Part shown: piece after piece, positions 1 through 8,380 of the stretch | Layout of the letters: every line of letters starts with the position of its first letter | Numbering within the stretch: position 1 is the first letter of the stretch | Origin: Saccoglossus kowalevskii | Taxonomy: Eukaryota > Hemichordata > Enteropneusta > Harrimaniidae | Length of the DNA: 23,461 nucleotides | Assembly (NCBI RefSeq): GCF_000003605.2 | Contig: NW_003150863.1 | Span: 1-23,461, forward strand | Reading direction: 5' to 3' | Position numbers and translations under genes: made by a program | Notes under the pieces: model-generated | Database searches by the model: none | The model's input: the letters and a program-made list of their open reading frames with translations, nothing else | What the model was told of the DNA's origin: nothing

Positions 1-129
1 TATATAGCTAATTTTGAATTATTAGAAAGTTTCATTGAGACAGCAAACATCAATGTTGGCGCACATTACTTATGTGATGATTCCAAAATGTGTCGATCAC
101 ATTGCTGTGTTAAACAGTAAAACATAGCA
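1..129 (+). repeat. Partial spacer at left edge
   Basis: This is the 3' part of a 280-type spacer from a unit whose tRNA lies left of the window. It contains the TATATAG stretch, the A-A-TTTT-GAATTA block, GAGACAG, and the TGCTGTGTT/AACATAGCA inverted repeat next to the first tRNA. Confidence 0.9.
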
Positions 130-211
130 GTAGTTGTGGCCGAGTTGTTAAGGCGATGGACTAGAAATCCATTGGGCTCTGCCCGCGCAGGTTCGCATCC
201 TGCCGACTACG
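130..211 (+). pseudogene. tRNA-Ser(AGA) copy 1, degenerate
   Basis: Full 82-nt body with C6T (wobble to G67), G18T in the D-loop and A58C in the T-loop. G18 and A58 are near-universal tertiary-contact positions and A58 is a B-box base, so folding and transcription should both suffer. Confidence 0.75.
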
Positions 212-409
212 TTTATTTAGGGTATGTATACTCGAATTGCAAGTGTAGCAATAAACACAATTTCTCTATTTGGACTAATTTTGAATTATTTGTCAGTTTC
301 ATTGAGACAGTAAACGTCTGTTGTTGATATCAATGTTGGCGCACATTACTTATGTGACGATTCCAAAATCTGTCGATCCTATTGCTGTGTTAAACAGTAC
401 AACATAGCA

Positions 410-491
410 GTAGTCATGGCCGAGTGGTTAAGGCGATGGACTAGAAATCCATTGGGCTCCGCCCGCGCAGGTTCGAATCCTGCCGACTACG
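410..491 (+). tRNA. tRNA-Ser(AGA) copy 2
   Basis: Differs from consensus by G7A, which opens the last acceptor pair (A7-C66), and by a T-to-C change in the variable-arm loop (TCC). A and B boxes are intact. Confidence 0.8.
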
Positions 492-689
492 TCTATTTAG
501 GGTATGTATACTCGAATTGCAAGTGTAGCAATAAACACAATTTCTCGACATGGACAAATTTTGAATTATTTGTCAGTTTCATTGAGACAGTAAACGTCTG
601 TTGTTGATATCAATGTTGGCGCACATTACTTATGTGATGATTCCAAAATTTGTCGATCCCATTGCTGTCTTAAACAGTACAACATAGCA

Positions 690-771
690 GTAGTTGTGGC
701 CGAGTGGTTAAGGCGATGGACTAGAAATCCATTGGGCTCTGCCTGCGCAGGTTCGCATCCTGCAGACTACG
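690..771 (+). pseudogene. tRNA-Ser(AGA) copy 3, degenerate
   Basis: Carries C6T, A58C, C66A (G7-A66 mismatch) and a GCCT variable-arm 3' strand that leaves a G-U pair. The B box is broken at A58. Confidence 0.75.
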
Positions 772-942
772 TCTATTTAGGGTATGTATACTCGAAATGC
801 AAGTGTAGCAATAAACACAATTTCTCTACTTGGACTAATTTTTAATTATTTGTCAGTTTCATTGAGACAGTAAACGTCTGTTGTTGATATCAATGTTGGC
901 GCACATTACTTATGTGATGATTCCAAAATTTGTCGATCCCAT

Positions 943-969
943 TGCTGTGTTAAACAGTACAACATAGCA
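943..969 (+). promoter_or_regulatory. Inverted repeat abutting the tRNA 5' end (reference example)
   Basis: TGCTGTGTT (943-951) and AACATAGCA (961-969) can pair over 9 bp with one G-T wobble around a 9-nt loop, ending at the base before the tRNA. It recurs before many copies. In copies preceded by AACATAACA or TGCAGTGTT one pair is lost. A regulatory role is inference only. Confidence 0.4.
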
Positions 970-1051
970 GTAGTCGTGGCCGAGTGGTTAAGGCGATGGA
1001 CTAGAAATCCATTGGGCTCTGCCCGCGCAGGTTCGAATCCTGCCGACTACG
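970..1051 (+). tRNA. tRNA-Ser(AGA) copy 4, exact consensus
   Basis: All 82 positions match the array consensus, so it serves as reference: complete cloverleaf, anticodon AGA at 1003-1005, long variable arm, G73. The flank reads CTATTTT, giving a T4 at 1056-1059, better than the T3 of most copies. Confidence 0.95.
977..1040 (+). promoter_or_regulatory. Internal Pol III promoter, A box and B box (reference example)
   Basis: The A box TGGCCGAGTGG is at 977-987 and the B box GGTTCGAATCC at 1030-1040, both fitting the type 2 Pol III consensus bound by TFIIIC. Other full-length copies have the same elements at offsets +7 and +60 from the tRNA start unless a change is noted. Confidence 0.9.
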
Positions 1052-1230
1052 TCTATTTTGGGTATGTATACTCGAAATGCAAGTGTAGCAATAAACACAA
1101 TTTCTCTACTTGGACTAATTTTGAATTATTTGAAAGTTTCATTGCTGATATCAATGTTGGCGCACATTATTTATGTGATGATTCCAAAATTTGTCGATCC
1201 CATTGCTGTGTTAAACAGGACAACATAGCA

Positions 1231-1312
1231 GTAGTCGTGGCCGAGTGGTTAAGGCGATGGACTAGAAATCCATTGGGCTCTGCCCGCGCAGGTTCGAATC
1301 CTGCCGACTACG
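1231..1312 (+). tRNA. tRNA-Ser(AGA) copy 5, exact consensus
   Basis: All 82 positions match consensus. The flank contains T4 at 1317-1320, as in copy 4, suggesting the two arose by duplication; the spacer between them is of the 261 type. Confidence 0.95.
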
Positions 1313-1510
1313 TCTATTTTGGGTATGTATACACTAAATGCAAGTGTAGCAATAAACACAATTCCCTTATATAGACTAATTTTGAATTATTTGAAAGTTT
1401 CATTGAGACAGTAAACATCTATTGTTGATATCAATATTGGCGCACATTACTTATGTGATGATTCCAAAATTTGTCGATCCCATTGCTGTGTTAAGCAGTA
1501 CAACATAGCA

Positions 1511-1592
1511 GTAGTCGTGGCCGAGTGGTTAATGCGATGGACTAGAAATCCATTGGACTCTGCCCGCGCAGGTTCGAATCCTGCCGACTACG
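1511..1592 (+). tRNA. tRNA-Ser(AGA) copy 6, D-stem variant
   Basis: G23T breaks the C12-G23 D-stem pair, and GGAC in the variable arm leaves one mismatch. The flank has a duplicated TATG that recurs only after copy 11, which shares G23T, so the two are block duplicates. Confidence 0.6.
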
Positions 1593-1795
1593 TCTATTTA
1601 GGGTATGTATGTATACTCGAAATGCAAGTGTAGCAATAAACACAATTTCTCTACTTGGACTAATAATTGAATTATTTGTCAGTTTCATTGAGACAGTAAA
1701 CGTCTGATGTTGATATCAATGTTGGCGCACATTTCTTATGTGATGATTCCAAAATTTGTCGATCCCATTGCTGTGTTAAACAGTACATCATAGCA

Positions 1796-1877
1796 GTAGT
1801 CGTGGCCGAGTGGTTAAGGCGATGGACTAGAAATCCATTGGGCTCTGCCCAAGCAGGTTCGCATCCTGCCGACTACG
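1796..1877 (+). pseudogene. tRNA-Ser(AGA) copy 7, A58C subfamily
   Basis: The two linker bases between variable arm and T stem are AA instead of GC, so C48 (Levitt partner of G15) is lost. A58C damages the T-loop and B box. Anticodon AGA is kept. First member of a dimer repeated at 2356. Confidence 0.7.
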
Positions 1878-2075
1878 TCTATTTAGGGTATGTATACTGG
1901 AATTGCAAGTGTAGCAATAAACACAATTTCTCTATTTGGACTAATTTTGAATTATTTGTCAGTTTCATTGAGACAGTAAACGTCTGTTGTTGATATCAAT
2001 GTTGGCGCACATTTCTTATGTGATGATTCCAAAATTTGTCGATCCCATTGCTGTGTTAAACAGTACATCATTGCA

Positions 2076-2157
2076 GTAGTCGTGGCCGAGTGGTTAAGGC
2101 GATGGACTAGAAATCCATTGGGCTCTGCCCAAGCAGGTTCGCATCCTGCCGACTACG
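2076..2157 (+). pseudogene. tRNA-Ser(AGA) copy 8, A58C subfamily
   Basis: Same AA linker and A58C as copy 7. Its spacer has TCTACTTTGAC where copy 7 has TCTATTTGGAC, distinguishing the two members of the dimer. Confidence 0.7.
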
Positions 2158-2355
2158 TCTATTTAGGGTATGTATACTGGAATTGCAAGTGTAGCAATAA
2201 ACACAATTTCTCTACTTTGACTAATTTTGAATTATTTGAAAGTTTCATTGAGACAGTAAACGTCTATTGTTGATATCAATGTTGGCGCACATTACTTATG
2301 TGATGATTCCAAAATTTGTCGATCCCATTGCTGTGTTAAACAGTACATCATAGCA

Positions 2356-2438
2356 GTAGTCGTGGCCGAGTGGTTAAAGCGATGGACTAGAAATCCATTT
2401 GGGCTCTGCCCAAGCAGGTTCGCATCCTGCCGACTACG
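2356..2438 (+). pseudogene. tRNA-Ser(AGA) copy 9, 83 nt with insertion
   Basis: One extra T between the anticodon stem and the variable arm makes this copy 83 nt. It also has G23A, the AA linker and A58C. Another T insertion lies in the flank (CTTATTTAGGG). Confidence 0.75.
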
Positions 2439-2637
2439 TCTTATTTAGGGATTGTATACTGGAATTGCAAGTGTAGCAATAAACACAATTTCTCTATTTG
2501 GACTAATTTTGAATTATTTGTCAGTTTCATTGAGACAGTAAACGTCTGTTGTTGATATCAATGTTGGCGCACATTTCTTATGTGATGATTCCAAAATTTG
2601 TCGATCCCATTGCTGTGTTAAACAGTACATCATTGCA

Positions 2638-2719
2638 GTAGTCGTGGCCGAGTGGTTAAGGCGATGGACTAGAAATCCATTGGGCTCTGCCCAAGCAGGT
2701 TCGCATCCTGCCGACTACG
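2638..2719 (+). pseudogene. tRNA-Ser(AGA) copy 10, A58C subfamily
   Basis: AA linker and A58C as in copy 8, its duplicate 562 bp upstream. No other change in the 82-nt body. Confidence 0.7.
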
Positions 2720-2917
2720 TCTATTTAGGGTATGTATACTGGAATTGCAAGTGTAGCAATAAACACAATTTCTCTACTTTGACTAATTTTGAATTATTTG
2801 AAAGTTTCATTGAGACAGTAAACGTCTATTGTTGATATCAATATTGGCGCACATTACTAATGTGATGATTCCAAAATTTGTCGATCCCATTGCTGTGTTA
2901 AACAGTACAACATAGCA

Positions 2918-2999
2918 GTAGTCGTGGCCGAGTGGTTAATGCGATGGACTAGAAATCCATTGGGCTCTGCCCGCGCAGGTTCGAATCCTGCCGACTACG
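2918..2999 (+). tRNA. tRNA-Ser(AGA) copy 11, D-stem variant
   Basis: Only G23T separates it from consensus, breaking one of three D-stem pairs. The tRNA and its duplicated-TATG flank match copy 6, 1407 bp upstream. Confidence 0.65.
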
Positions 3000-3201
3000 T
3001 CTATTTAGGGCATGTATGTATACTCGAAATGCAAGTGTAGCAATAAACACAATTTCTCTACTTGGACTAATTTTGAATTATTTGTCAGTTTCATTGAGAC
3101 AGTAAACGTCTGATGTTGATATCAATGTTGGCGCACATTTCTTATGTGATGATTCCAAAATTTGTCGATCCCATTGCTGTGTTAAACAGTACAACATAAC
3201 A

Positions 3202-3283
3202 GTAGTCGTGGCCGAGTGGTTAAGTCGATGGACTAGAAATCCATTGGGCTCTGCCCGCGCAGGTTCGAATCCTGCCGATTACG
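3202..3283 (+). tRNA. tRNA-Ser(AGA) copy 12, with T6
   Basis: G24T breaks C11-G24 in the D stem and C69T gives a G4-U69 wobble. First copy followed by a strong Pol III stop; its spacer is the ATTATATAGCC type typical of terminator-bearing monomers. Confidence 0.7.
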
Positions 3284-3284
3284 G

Positions 3285-3290
3285 TTTTTT
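3285..3290 (+). terminator. Pol III terminator T6 after copy 12
   Basis: Six T residues start two bases after the tRNA, where most copies have CTATTTAGGG. Confidence 0.8.
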
Positions 3291-3457
3291 AGGGTATGTA
3301 TACTCGAAATGCAAGTGTAGCAATAAACACAATTATATAGCCTAATTTTGAATTATTTGTCAGTTTCATTAAGACAGTAAACGTCTGTTGTTGATATCAA
3401 TGTTGGCGCACATTACTTTGTCGATCCCATTGCTGTGTTAAACAGGACAACATAGCA

Positions 3458-3539
3458 GTAGTCGTGGCCGAGTGGTTAAGGCGATGGACTAGAAATCCAT
3501 TGGGCTCTGCCCGCGCAGGTTCGAATCCTGCCGACTACG
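3458..3539 (+). tRNA. tRNA-Ser(AGA) copy 13, exact consensus
   Basis: All 82 positions match consensus. It opens module A. Only T3 follows; the first T4 is at 3607-3610, so the primary transcript may carry a trailer of about 70 nt. Confidence 0.95.
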
Positions 3540-3718
3540 TCTATTTAGGGTATGTATACTCGAAATGCAAGTGTAGCAATAAACACAATTTCTCTACTTT
3601 GACTAATTTTGAATTATTTGAAAGTTTCATTGTTGATATCAATGTTGGCGCGCATTATTTATGTGATGATTCCAAAATTTGTCGATCCCATTGCTGTGTT
3701 AAACAGTACAACATAACA

Positions 3719-3800
3719 GTAGTCGTGGCCGAGTGGTTAAGGCGATGGACTAGAAATCCATTGGGCTCTGCCCGCGCAGGTTCGAATCCTGCCGACTACG
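3719..3800 (+). tRNA. tRNA-Ser(AGA) copy 14, exact consensus
   Basis: The body matches consensus exactly, but 27 bp of 3' flank (the part carrying GGGTATGTATACTCG) is deleted, so the gene runs into TCAAGTGTATCAATAAAC. The same deletion follows copies 30 and 37. Confidence 0.93.
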
Positions 3801-3946
3801 TCAAGTGTATCAATAAACACAATTTCTCTACTTGGCCTAATTTTGAATTATTTGAAAGTTTCATTGTTGATATCAATGTTGGCGCACATTATTTATGATT
3901 CCAAAATTTGTCGATGCCATTGCGTGTTAAACAGTACAACATAACA

Positions 3947-4028
3947 ATAGTCGTGGCCGATTGGTTAAGGCGATGGACTAGAAATCCATTGGGCTCTGCC
4001 CGCGCAGGTTCGAATCCTGCCGATTACG
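3947..4028 (+). tRNA. tRNA-Ser variant copy 15, with T7
   Basis: G1A unpairs the acceptor end (A1-C72) and could affect 5' processing. G15T removes the Levitt base and alters the A box. C69T gives a wobble. Confidence 0.55.
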
Positions 4029-4035
4029 TTTTTTT
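4029..4035 (+). terminator. Pol III terminator T7 after copy 15
   Basis: Seven T residues directly follow the discriminator base. Confidence 0.85.
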
Positions 4036-4202
4036 AGGGTATGTATACTCGAAATGCAAGTGTAGCAATAAACACAATTATATAGCCTAATTTTGAATTA
4101 TTTGTCAGTTTCATTGAGACAGTAAACGTCTGTTGTTGATATCAATGTTGGCGCACATTACTTTGTCGATCCCATTGCTGTGTTAAACAGGACAACATAG
4201 CA

Positions 4203-4284
4203 GTAGTCGTGGCCGTGTGGTTAAGGCGATGGACTAGAAATCCATTGGGCTCTGCCCGCGCAGTTTCGAATCCTGCCGACTACG
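4203..4284 (+). tRNA. tRNA-Ser variant copy 16 (A14T, G53T)
   Basis: A14T removes the base that pairs with U8 and changes the A box. G53T breaks the closing T-stem pair and the first part of the B box. Folding and promoter strength are doubtful; the same pair of changes recurs at 4975 and 8299. Confidence 0.55.
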
Positions 4285-4463
4285 TCTATTTAGGGTATGT
4301 ATACTCGAAATGCAAGTGTAGCAATAAACACAATTTCTCTACTTGGACTAATTTTGAATTATTTGAAAGTTTCATTGTTGATATCAATGTTGGCGCACAT
4401 TATTTATGTGATGATTCCAAATTTTGTCGATCCCATTGCTGTGTTAAACAGTACAACATAACA

Positions 4464-4545
4464 GTAGTCGTGGCCGAGTGGTTAAGGCGATGGACTAGAA
4501 ATCCATTGGGATCTGCCCGCGCAGGTTCGAATCCTGCCGACTACG
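4464..4545 (+). tRNA. tRNA-Ser(AGA) copy 17, variable-arm variant
   Basis: The only change is GGGC to GGGA in the variable arm, opening the pair next to its loop. SerRS reads this arm, but three pairs remain. Flank reads CAATTTAGTG. Confidence 0.8.
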
Positions 4546-4718
4546 TCAATTTAGTGTATGTATACTCGAAATGCAAGTGTAGCAATAAACACAATTTCTC
4601 TACTTGGCCTAATTTTGAATTATTTGAAAGTTTCATTGTTGATATCAATGTTGGCGCACATTATTTATGATTCCAAAATTTGTCGATGCCATTGCGTGTT
4701 AAACAGTACAACATAACA

Positions 4719-4800
4719 GTAGTCGTGGCCGATTGGTTAAGGCGATGGACTAGAAATCCATTGGGCTCTGCCCGCGCAGGTTCGAATCCTGCCGATTACG
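4719..4800 (+). tRNA. tRNA-Ser variant copy 18 (G15T), with T7
   Basis: G15T and C69T. Preceded by the 255-type spacer, in which GTGAT and one T are lost (TTATGATTCC, TTGCGTGTT). Confidence 0.65.
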
Positions 4801-4807
4801 TTTTTTT
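4801..4807 (+). terminator. Pol III terminator T7 after copy 18
   Basis: Seven T residues directly after the tRNA close module B's last transcription unit. Confidence 0.85.
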
Positions 4808-4974
4808 AGGGTATGTATACTCGAAATGCAAGTGTAGCAATAAACACAATTATATAGCCTAATTTTGAATTATTTGTCAGTTTCATTGAGACAGTAAACG
4901 TCTGTTGTTGATATCAATGTTGGCGCACATTACTTTGTCGATCCCATTGCTGTGTTAAACAGGACAACATAGCA

Positions 4975-5056
4975 GTAGTCGTGGCCGTGTGGTTAAGGCG
5001 ATGGACTAGAAATCCATTGGGCTCTGCCCGCGCAGTTTCGAATCCTGCCGACTACG
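4975..5056 (+). tRNA. tRNA-Ser variant copy 19 (A14T, G53T)
   Basis: Identical to copy 16, 772 bp upstream, with the same A-box and T-stem damage. Confidence 0.55.
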
Positions 5057-5235
5057 TCTATTTAGGGTATGTATACTCGAAATGCAAGTGTAGCAATAAA
5101 CACAATTTCTCTACTTGGACTAATTTTGAATTATTTGAAAGTTTCATTGTTGATATCAATGTTGGCGCACATTATTTATGTGATGATTCCAAATTTTGTC
5201 GATCCCATTGCTGTGTTAAACAGTACAACATAACA

Positions 5236-5317
5236 GTAGTCGTGGCCGAGTGGTTAAGGCGATGGACTAGAAATCCATTGGGATCTGCCCGCGCAGGTTC
5301 GAATCCTGCCGACTACG
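5236..5317 (+). tRNA. tRNA-Ser(AGA) copy 20, variable-arm variant
   Basis: Same single GGGA variable-arm change as copy 17, its duplicate 772 bp upstream. Confidence 0.8.
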
Positions 5318-5490
5318 TCAATTTAGTGTATGTATACTCGAAATGCAAGTGTAGCAATAAACACAATTTCTCTACTTGGCCTAATTTTGAATTATTTGAA
5401 AGTTTCATTGTTGATATCAATGTTGGCGCACATTATTTATGATTCCAAAATTTGTCGATGCCATTGCGTGTTAAACAGTACAACATAACA

Positions 5491-5572
5491 GTAGTCGTGG
5501 CCGAGTGGTTAAGGCGATGGACTAGAAATCCATTGGGCTCTGCCCGCGCAGTTTCGAATCCTGCCGATTACG
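5491..5572 (+). tRNA. tRNA-Ser variant copy 21 (G53T), with T7
   Basis: A terminator-type monomer with normal G15 but G53T, breaking G53-C61 and the B box, plus the C69T wobble. A mosaic of two monomer types. Confidence 0.6.
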
Positions 5573-5579
5573 TTTTTTT
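5573..5579 (+). terminator. Pol III terminator T7 after copy 21
   Basis: Seven T residues directly after the tRNA; the flank continues as AGGGTATATATAC, a variant shared with copy 34. Confidence 0.85.
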
Positions 5580-5746
5580 AGGGTATATATACTCGAAATG
5601 CAAGTGTAGCAATAAACACAATTATATAGCCTAATTTTGAATTATTTGTCAGTTTCATTGAGACAGTAAACGTCTGTTGTTGATATCAATGTTGGCGCAC
5701 ATTACTTTGTCGATCCCATTGCTGTGTTAAACAGGACAACATAGCA

Positions 5747-5828
5747 GTAGTCGTGGCCGAGTGGTTAAGGCGATGGACTAGAAATCCATTTGGCTCTGCC
5801 CGCGCAGGTTCGAATCCTGCCGATTACG
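5747..5828 (+). tRNA. tRNA-Ser(AGA) copy 22
   Basis: Changes are C69T (wobble) and TGGC for GGGC, which opens the outer variable-arm pair. Promoter boxes intact; T3 only. Confidence 0.75.
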
Positions 5829-6007
5829 TCTATTTAGGGTATGTATACTCGAAATGCAAGTGTAGCAATAAACACAATTTCTCTACTTTGACTAATTTTG
5901 AATTATTTGAAAGTTTCATTGTTGATATCAATGTTGGCGCGCATTATTTATGTGATGATTCCAAAATTTGTCGTTCCCATTGCTGTGTTAAACAGTACAA
6001 CATAACA

Positions 6008-6089
6008 GTAGTCGTGGCCGAGTGGTTAAGGCGATGGACTAGAAATCCATTGGGCTCTGCCCGCGTTGGTTCGAATCCTGCCGACTACG
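6008..6089 (+). tRNA. tRNA-Ser variant copy 23, T-stem variant
   Basis: C50T and A51T make the T-stem 5' strand GTTGG, giving one wobble and one T-T mismatch. The B box itself is intact. Identical T stem in copy 36. Confidence 0.6.
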
Positions 6090-6269
6090 TCTGTTTAGGG
6101 TATGTATACTCGAAATGCAAGTGTAGCTAAAAAACACAATTTCTCTACTTGGCCTAATTTTGAATTATTTGAAAGTTTCATTGTTGATATCAATGTTGGC
6201 GCACATTACTTATGTGATGACTCCAAAATGTGTCGATCCCATTGCTGTGTTAAACAGTACAACATAACA

Positions 6270-6351
6270 GTAGTCGTGGCCGAGTGGTTAAGGCGATGGA
6301 CTAGAAATCCATTGGGCTCTGCCCGCGCAGGTTCGAATTCTGCCGACTACG
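6270..6351 (+). tRNA. tRNA-Ser(AGA) copy 24 (C61T)
   Basis: Single change C61T turns G53-C61 into a wobble and alters a conserved B-box C (GGTTCGAATTC). Shared with copies 41 and 50. Confidence 0.7.
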
Positions 6352-6524
6352 TCAATTTAGTGTATGTATACTCGAAATGCAAGTGTAGCAATAAACACAA
6401 TTTCTCTACTTGGCCTAATTTTGAATTATTTGAAAGTTTCATTGTTGATATCAATGTTGGCGCACATTATTTATGATTCCAAAATTTGTCGATGCCATTG
6501 CGTGTTAAACAGTACAACATAACA

Positions 6525-6606
6525 GTAGTCGTGGCCGATTGGTTAAGGCGATGGACTAGAAATCCATTGGGCTCTGCCCGCGCAGGTTCGAATCCTGCCG
6601 ATTACG
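6525..6606 (+). tRNA. tRNA-Ser variant copy 25 (G15T), with T7
   Basis: G15T and C69T, matching copies 18 and 31. Last monomer of module D. Confidence 0.65.
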
Positions 6607-6613
6607 TTTTTTT
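6607..6613 (+). terminator. Pol III terminator T7 after copy 25
   Basis: Seven T residues directly after the tRNA. Confidence 0.85.
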
Positions 6614-6780
6614 AGGGTATGTATACTCGAAATGCAAGTGTAGCAATAAACACAATTATATAGCCTAATTTTGAATTATTTGTCAGTTTCATTGAGACAG
6701 TAAACGTCTGTTGTTGATATCAATGTTGGCGCACATTACTTTGTCGATCCCATTGCTGTGTTAAACAGGACAACATAACA

Positions 6781-6862
6781 GTAGTCGTGGCCGAGTGGTT
6801 AAGGCGATGGACTAGAAATCCATTGTGCTCTGCCCGCGCAGTTTCGAATCCTGCCGACTACG
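6781..6862 (+). tRNA. tRNA-Ser variant copy 26
   Basis: G53T breaks the T-stem closing pair and B box, and GTGC for GGGC opens a variable-arm pair. Confidence 0.55.
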
Positions 6863-7035
6863 TCTATTTAGGGTATGTATACTCGAAATGCAAGTGTAGC
6901 AATAAACGCAATTTCTCTACTTGGACTAATTTTGAATTATTTGAAAGTTTCATTGTTGATATCAATGTTGGCGCACATTATTTATGATTCCAAAATTTGT
7001 CGATGCCATTGCGTGTTAAACAGTACAACATAACA

Positions 7036-7117
7036 GTAGTCGTGGCCGATTGGTTAAGGCGATGGACTAGAAATCCATTGGGCTCTGCCCGCGCAGGTTC
7101 GAATCCTGCCGATTACG
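7036..7117 (+). tRNA. tRNA-Ser variant copy 27 (G15T), with T6
   Basis: G15T and C69T. The terminator is offset by one G and has six T, as in copy 12. Confidence 0.65.
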
Positions 7118-7118
7118 G

Positions 7119-7124
7119 TTTTTT
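7119..7124 (+). terminator. Pol III terminator T6 after copy 27
   Basis: Six T residues after GG; looks like a T-to-G change of the first base of a T7 tract. Confidence 0.8.
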
Positions 7125-7291
7125 AGGGTATGTATACTCGAAATGCAAGTGTAGCAATAAACACAATTATATAGCCTAATTTTGAATTATTTGTCAGTTT
7201 CATTGAGACAGTAAACGTCTGTTGTTGATATCAATGTTGGCGCACATTACTTTGTCGATCCCATTGCTGTGTTAAACAGGACAACATAGCA

Positions 7292-7373
7292 GTAGTCGTG
7301 GCCGAGTGGTTAAGGCGATGGACTAGAAATCCATTGGGCTCTGCCCGCGCAGGTTCGAATCCTGCCGACTACG
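7292..7373 (+). tRNA. tRNA-Ser(AGA) copy 28, exact consensus
   Basis: All 82 positions match consensus; opens module F. Only T3 directly downstream. Confidence 0.95.
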
Positions 7374-7552
7374 TCTATTTAGGGTATGTATACTCGAAAT
7401 GCAAGTGTAGCAATAAACACAATTTCTCTACTTTGACTAATTTTGAATTATTTGAAAGTTTCATTGTTGATATCAATGTTGGCGCGCATTATTTATGTGA
7501 TGAATCCAAAATTTGTCGATCCCATTGCTGTGTTAAACAGTACAACATAACA

Positions 7553-7634
7553 GTAGTCGTGGCCGAGTGGTTAAGGCGATGGACTAGAAATCCATTGGGC
7601 TCTGCCCGCGTAGGTTCGAATCCTGCCGACTACG
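7553..7634 (+). tRNA. tRNA-Ser(AGA) copy 29 (C50T)
   Basis: Single change C50T makes a T50-G64 wobble, likely tolerated. The spacer carries the one-base-longer GTAGCTAAAAAAC form. Confidence 0.85.
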
Positions 7635-7814
7635 TCTATTTAGGGTATGTATACTCGAAATGCAAGTGTAGCTAAAAAACACAATTTCTCTACTTGGCCT
7701 AATTTTGAATTATTTGACAGTTCCATTGTTGATATCAATGTTGGCGCACATTACTTATGTGATGACTCCAAAATGTGTCGATCCCATTGCTGTGTTAAAC
7801 AGTACAACATAACA

Positions 7815-7896
7815 GTAGTCGTGGCCGAGTGGTTAAGGCGATGGACTAGAAATCCATTGGGCTCTGCCCGCGCAGGTTCGAATCCTGCCGACTACG
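7815..7896 (+). tRNA. tRNA-Ser(AGA) copy 30, exact consensus
   Basis: All 82 positions match consensus, with the 27-bp 3'-flank deletion also seen after copies 14 and 37. Confidence 0.93.
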
Positions 7897-8042
7897 TCAA
7901 GTGTATCAATAAACACAATTTCTCTACTTGGCCTAATTTTGAATTATTTGAAAGTTTCATTGTTGATATCAATGTTGGCGCACATTATTTATGATTCCAA
8001 AATTTGTCGATGCCATTGCGTGTTAAACAGTACAACATAACA

Positions 8043-8124
8043 GTAGTCGTGGCCGATTGGTTAAGGCGATGGACTAGAAATCCATTGGGCTCTGCCCGCG
8101 CAGGTTCGAATCCTGCCGATTACG
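8043..8124 (+). tRNA. tRNA-Ser variant copy 31 (G15T), with T7
   Basis: G15T and C69T; last monomer of module F, identical in body to copies 18 and 25. Confidence 0.65.
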
Positions 8125-8131
8125 TTTTTTT
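8125..8131 (+). terminator. Pol III terminator T7 after copy 31
   Basis: Seven T residues directly after the tRNA. Confidence 0.85.
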
Positions 8132-8298
8132 AGGGTATGTATACTCGAAATGCAAGTGTAGCAATAAACACAATTATATAGCCTAATTTTGAATTATTTG
8201 TCAGTTTCATTGAGACAGTAAACGTCTGTTGTTGATATCAATGTTGGCGCACATTACTTTGTCGATCCCATTGCTGTGTTAAACAGGACAACATAGCA

Positions 8299-8380
8299 GT
8301 AGTCGTGGCCGTGTGGTTAAGGCGATGGACTAGAAATCCATTGGGCTCTGCCCGCGCAGTTTCGAATCCTGCCGACTACG
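8299..8380 (+). tRNA. tRNA-Ser variant copy 32 (A14T, G53T)
   Basis: Same two changes as copies 16 and 19. Confidence 0.55.

Larger units (their letters stand above)
1796..2917 (+). repeat. Two copies of a ~560-bp tRNA dimer (A58C block)
   Basis: Units at 1796+2076 are repeated at 2356+2638. Each first member has TCTATTTGGAC in its spacer and each second has TCTACTTTGAC, and all four tRNAs share A58C and the AA linker. Offsets are 560 and 562 bp because the second block gained two T insertions. The block moved as a dimer. Confidence 0.85.
3458..4202 (+). repeat. Higher-order module A (trimer, 745 bp)
   Basis: Monomers at 3458, 3719 and 3947. It begins after a terminator-type monomer at the shortened ACTTTGTCGATCCC spacer and ends with a T7 monomer. 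The second monomer has lost 27 bp of 3' flank. Confidence 0.8.
4203..4974 (+). repeat. Higher-order module B (trimer, 772 bp)
   Basis: Monomers at 4203 (A14T, G53T), 4464 (GGGA variable arm) and 4719 (G15T, T7). Modules C and G have the same order and length, so this trimer was copied as a block. None of its three tRNAs is consensus. Confidence 0.9.
4975..5746 (+). repeat. Higher-order module C (trimer, 772 bp)
   Basis: Monomers at 4975, 5236 and 5491. The first two look identical to those of module B by eye. The third differs (G15 restored, G53T, TATATATAC flank), implying recombination or conversion after duplication. Confidence 0.9.
5747..6780 (+). repeat. Higher-order module D (tetramer, 1034 bp)
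   Basis: Monomers at 5747, 6008, 6270 and 6525. It has an extra second monomer, marked by an altered T stem and a GTAGCTAAAAAAC spacer, that trimers B, C and G lack. Confidence 0.85.
6781..7291 (+). repeat. Higher-order module E (dimer, 511 bp)
   Basis: Monomers at 6781 and 7036: a first-type monomer joined straight to a terminator-type monomer. It is explained by unequal exchange that removed the middle monomers. Confidence 0.8.
7292..8298 (+). repeat. Higher-order module F (tetramer, 1007 bp)
   Basis: Monomers at 7292, 7553, 7815 and 8043. Order matches module D, but the third monomer has the 27-bp flank deletion, explaining the 27-bp shorter length. Confidence 0.85.

Noticed and set aside
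3100-3140. The palindrome TTGATATCAA and the repeat CACAT/ATGTG in spacers as protein-binding operators.
   Set aside because: They are short, AT-rich, and simply shared by descent among units; nothing ties them to a factor.
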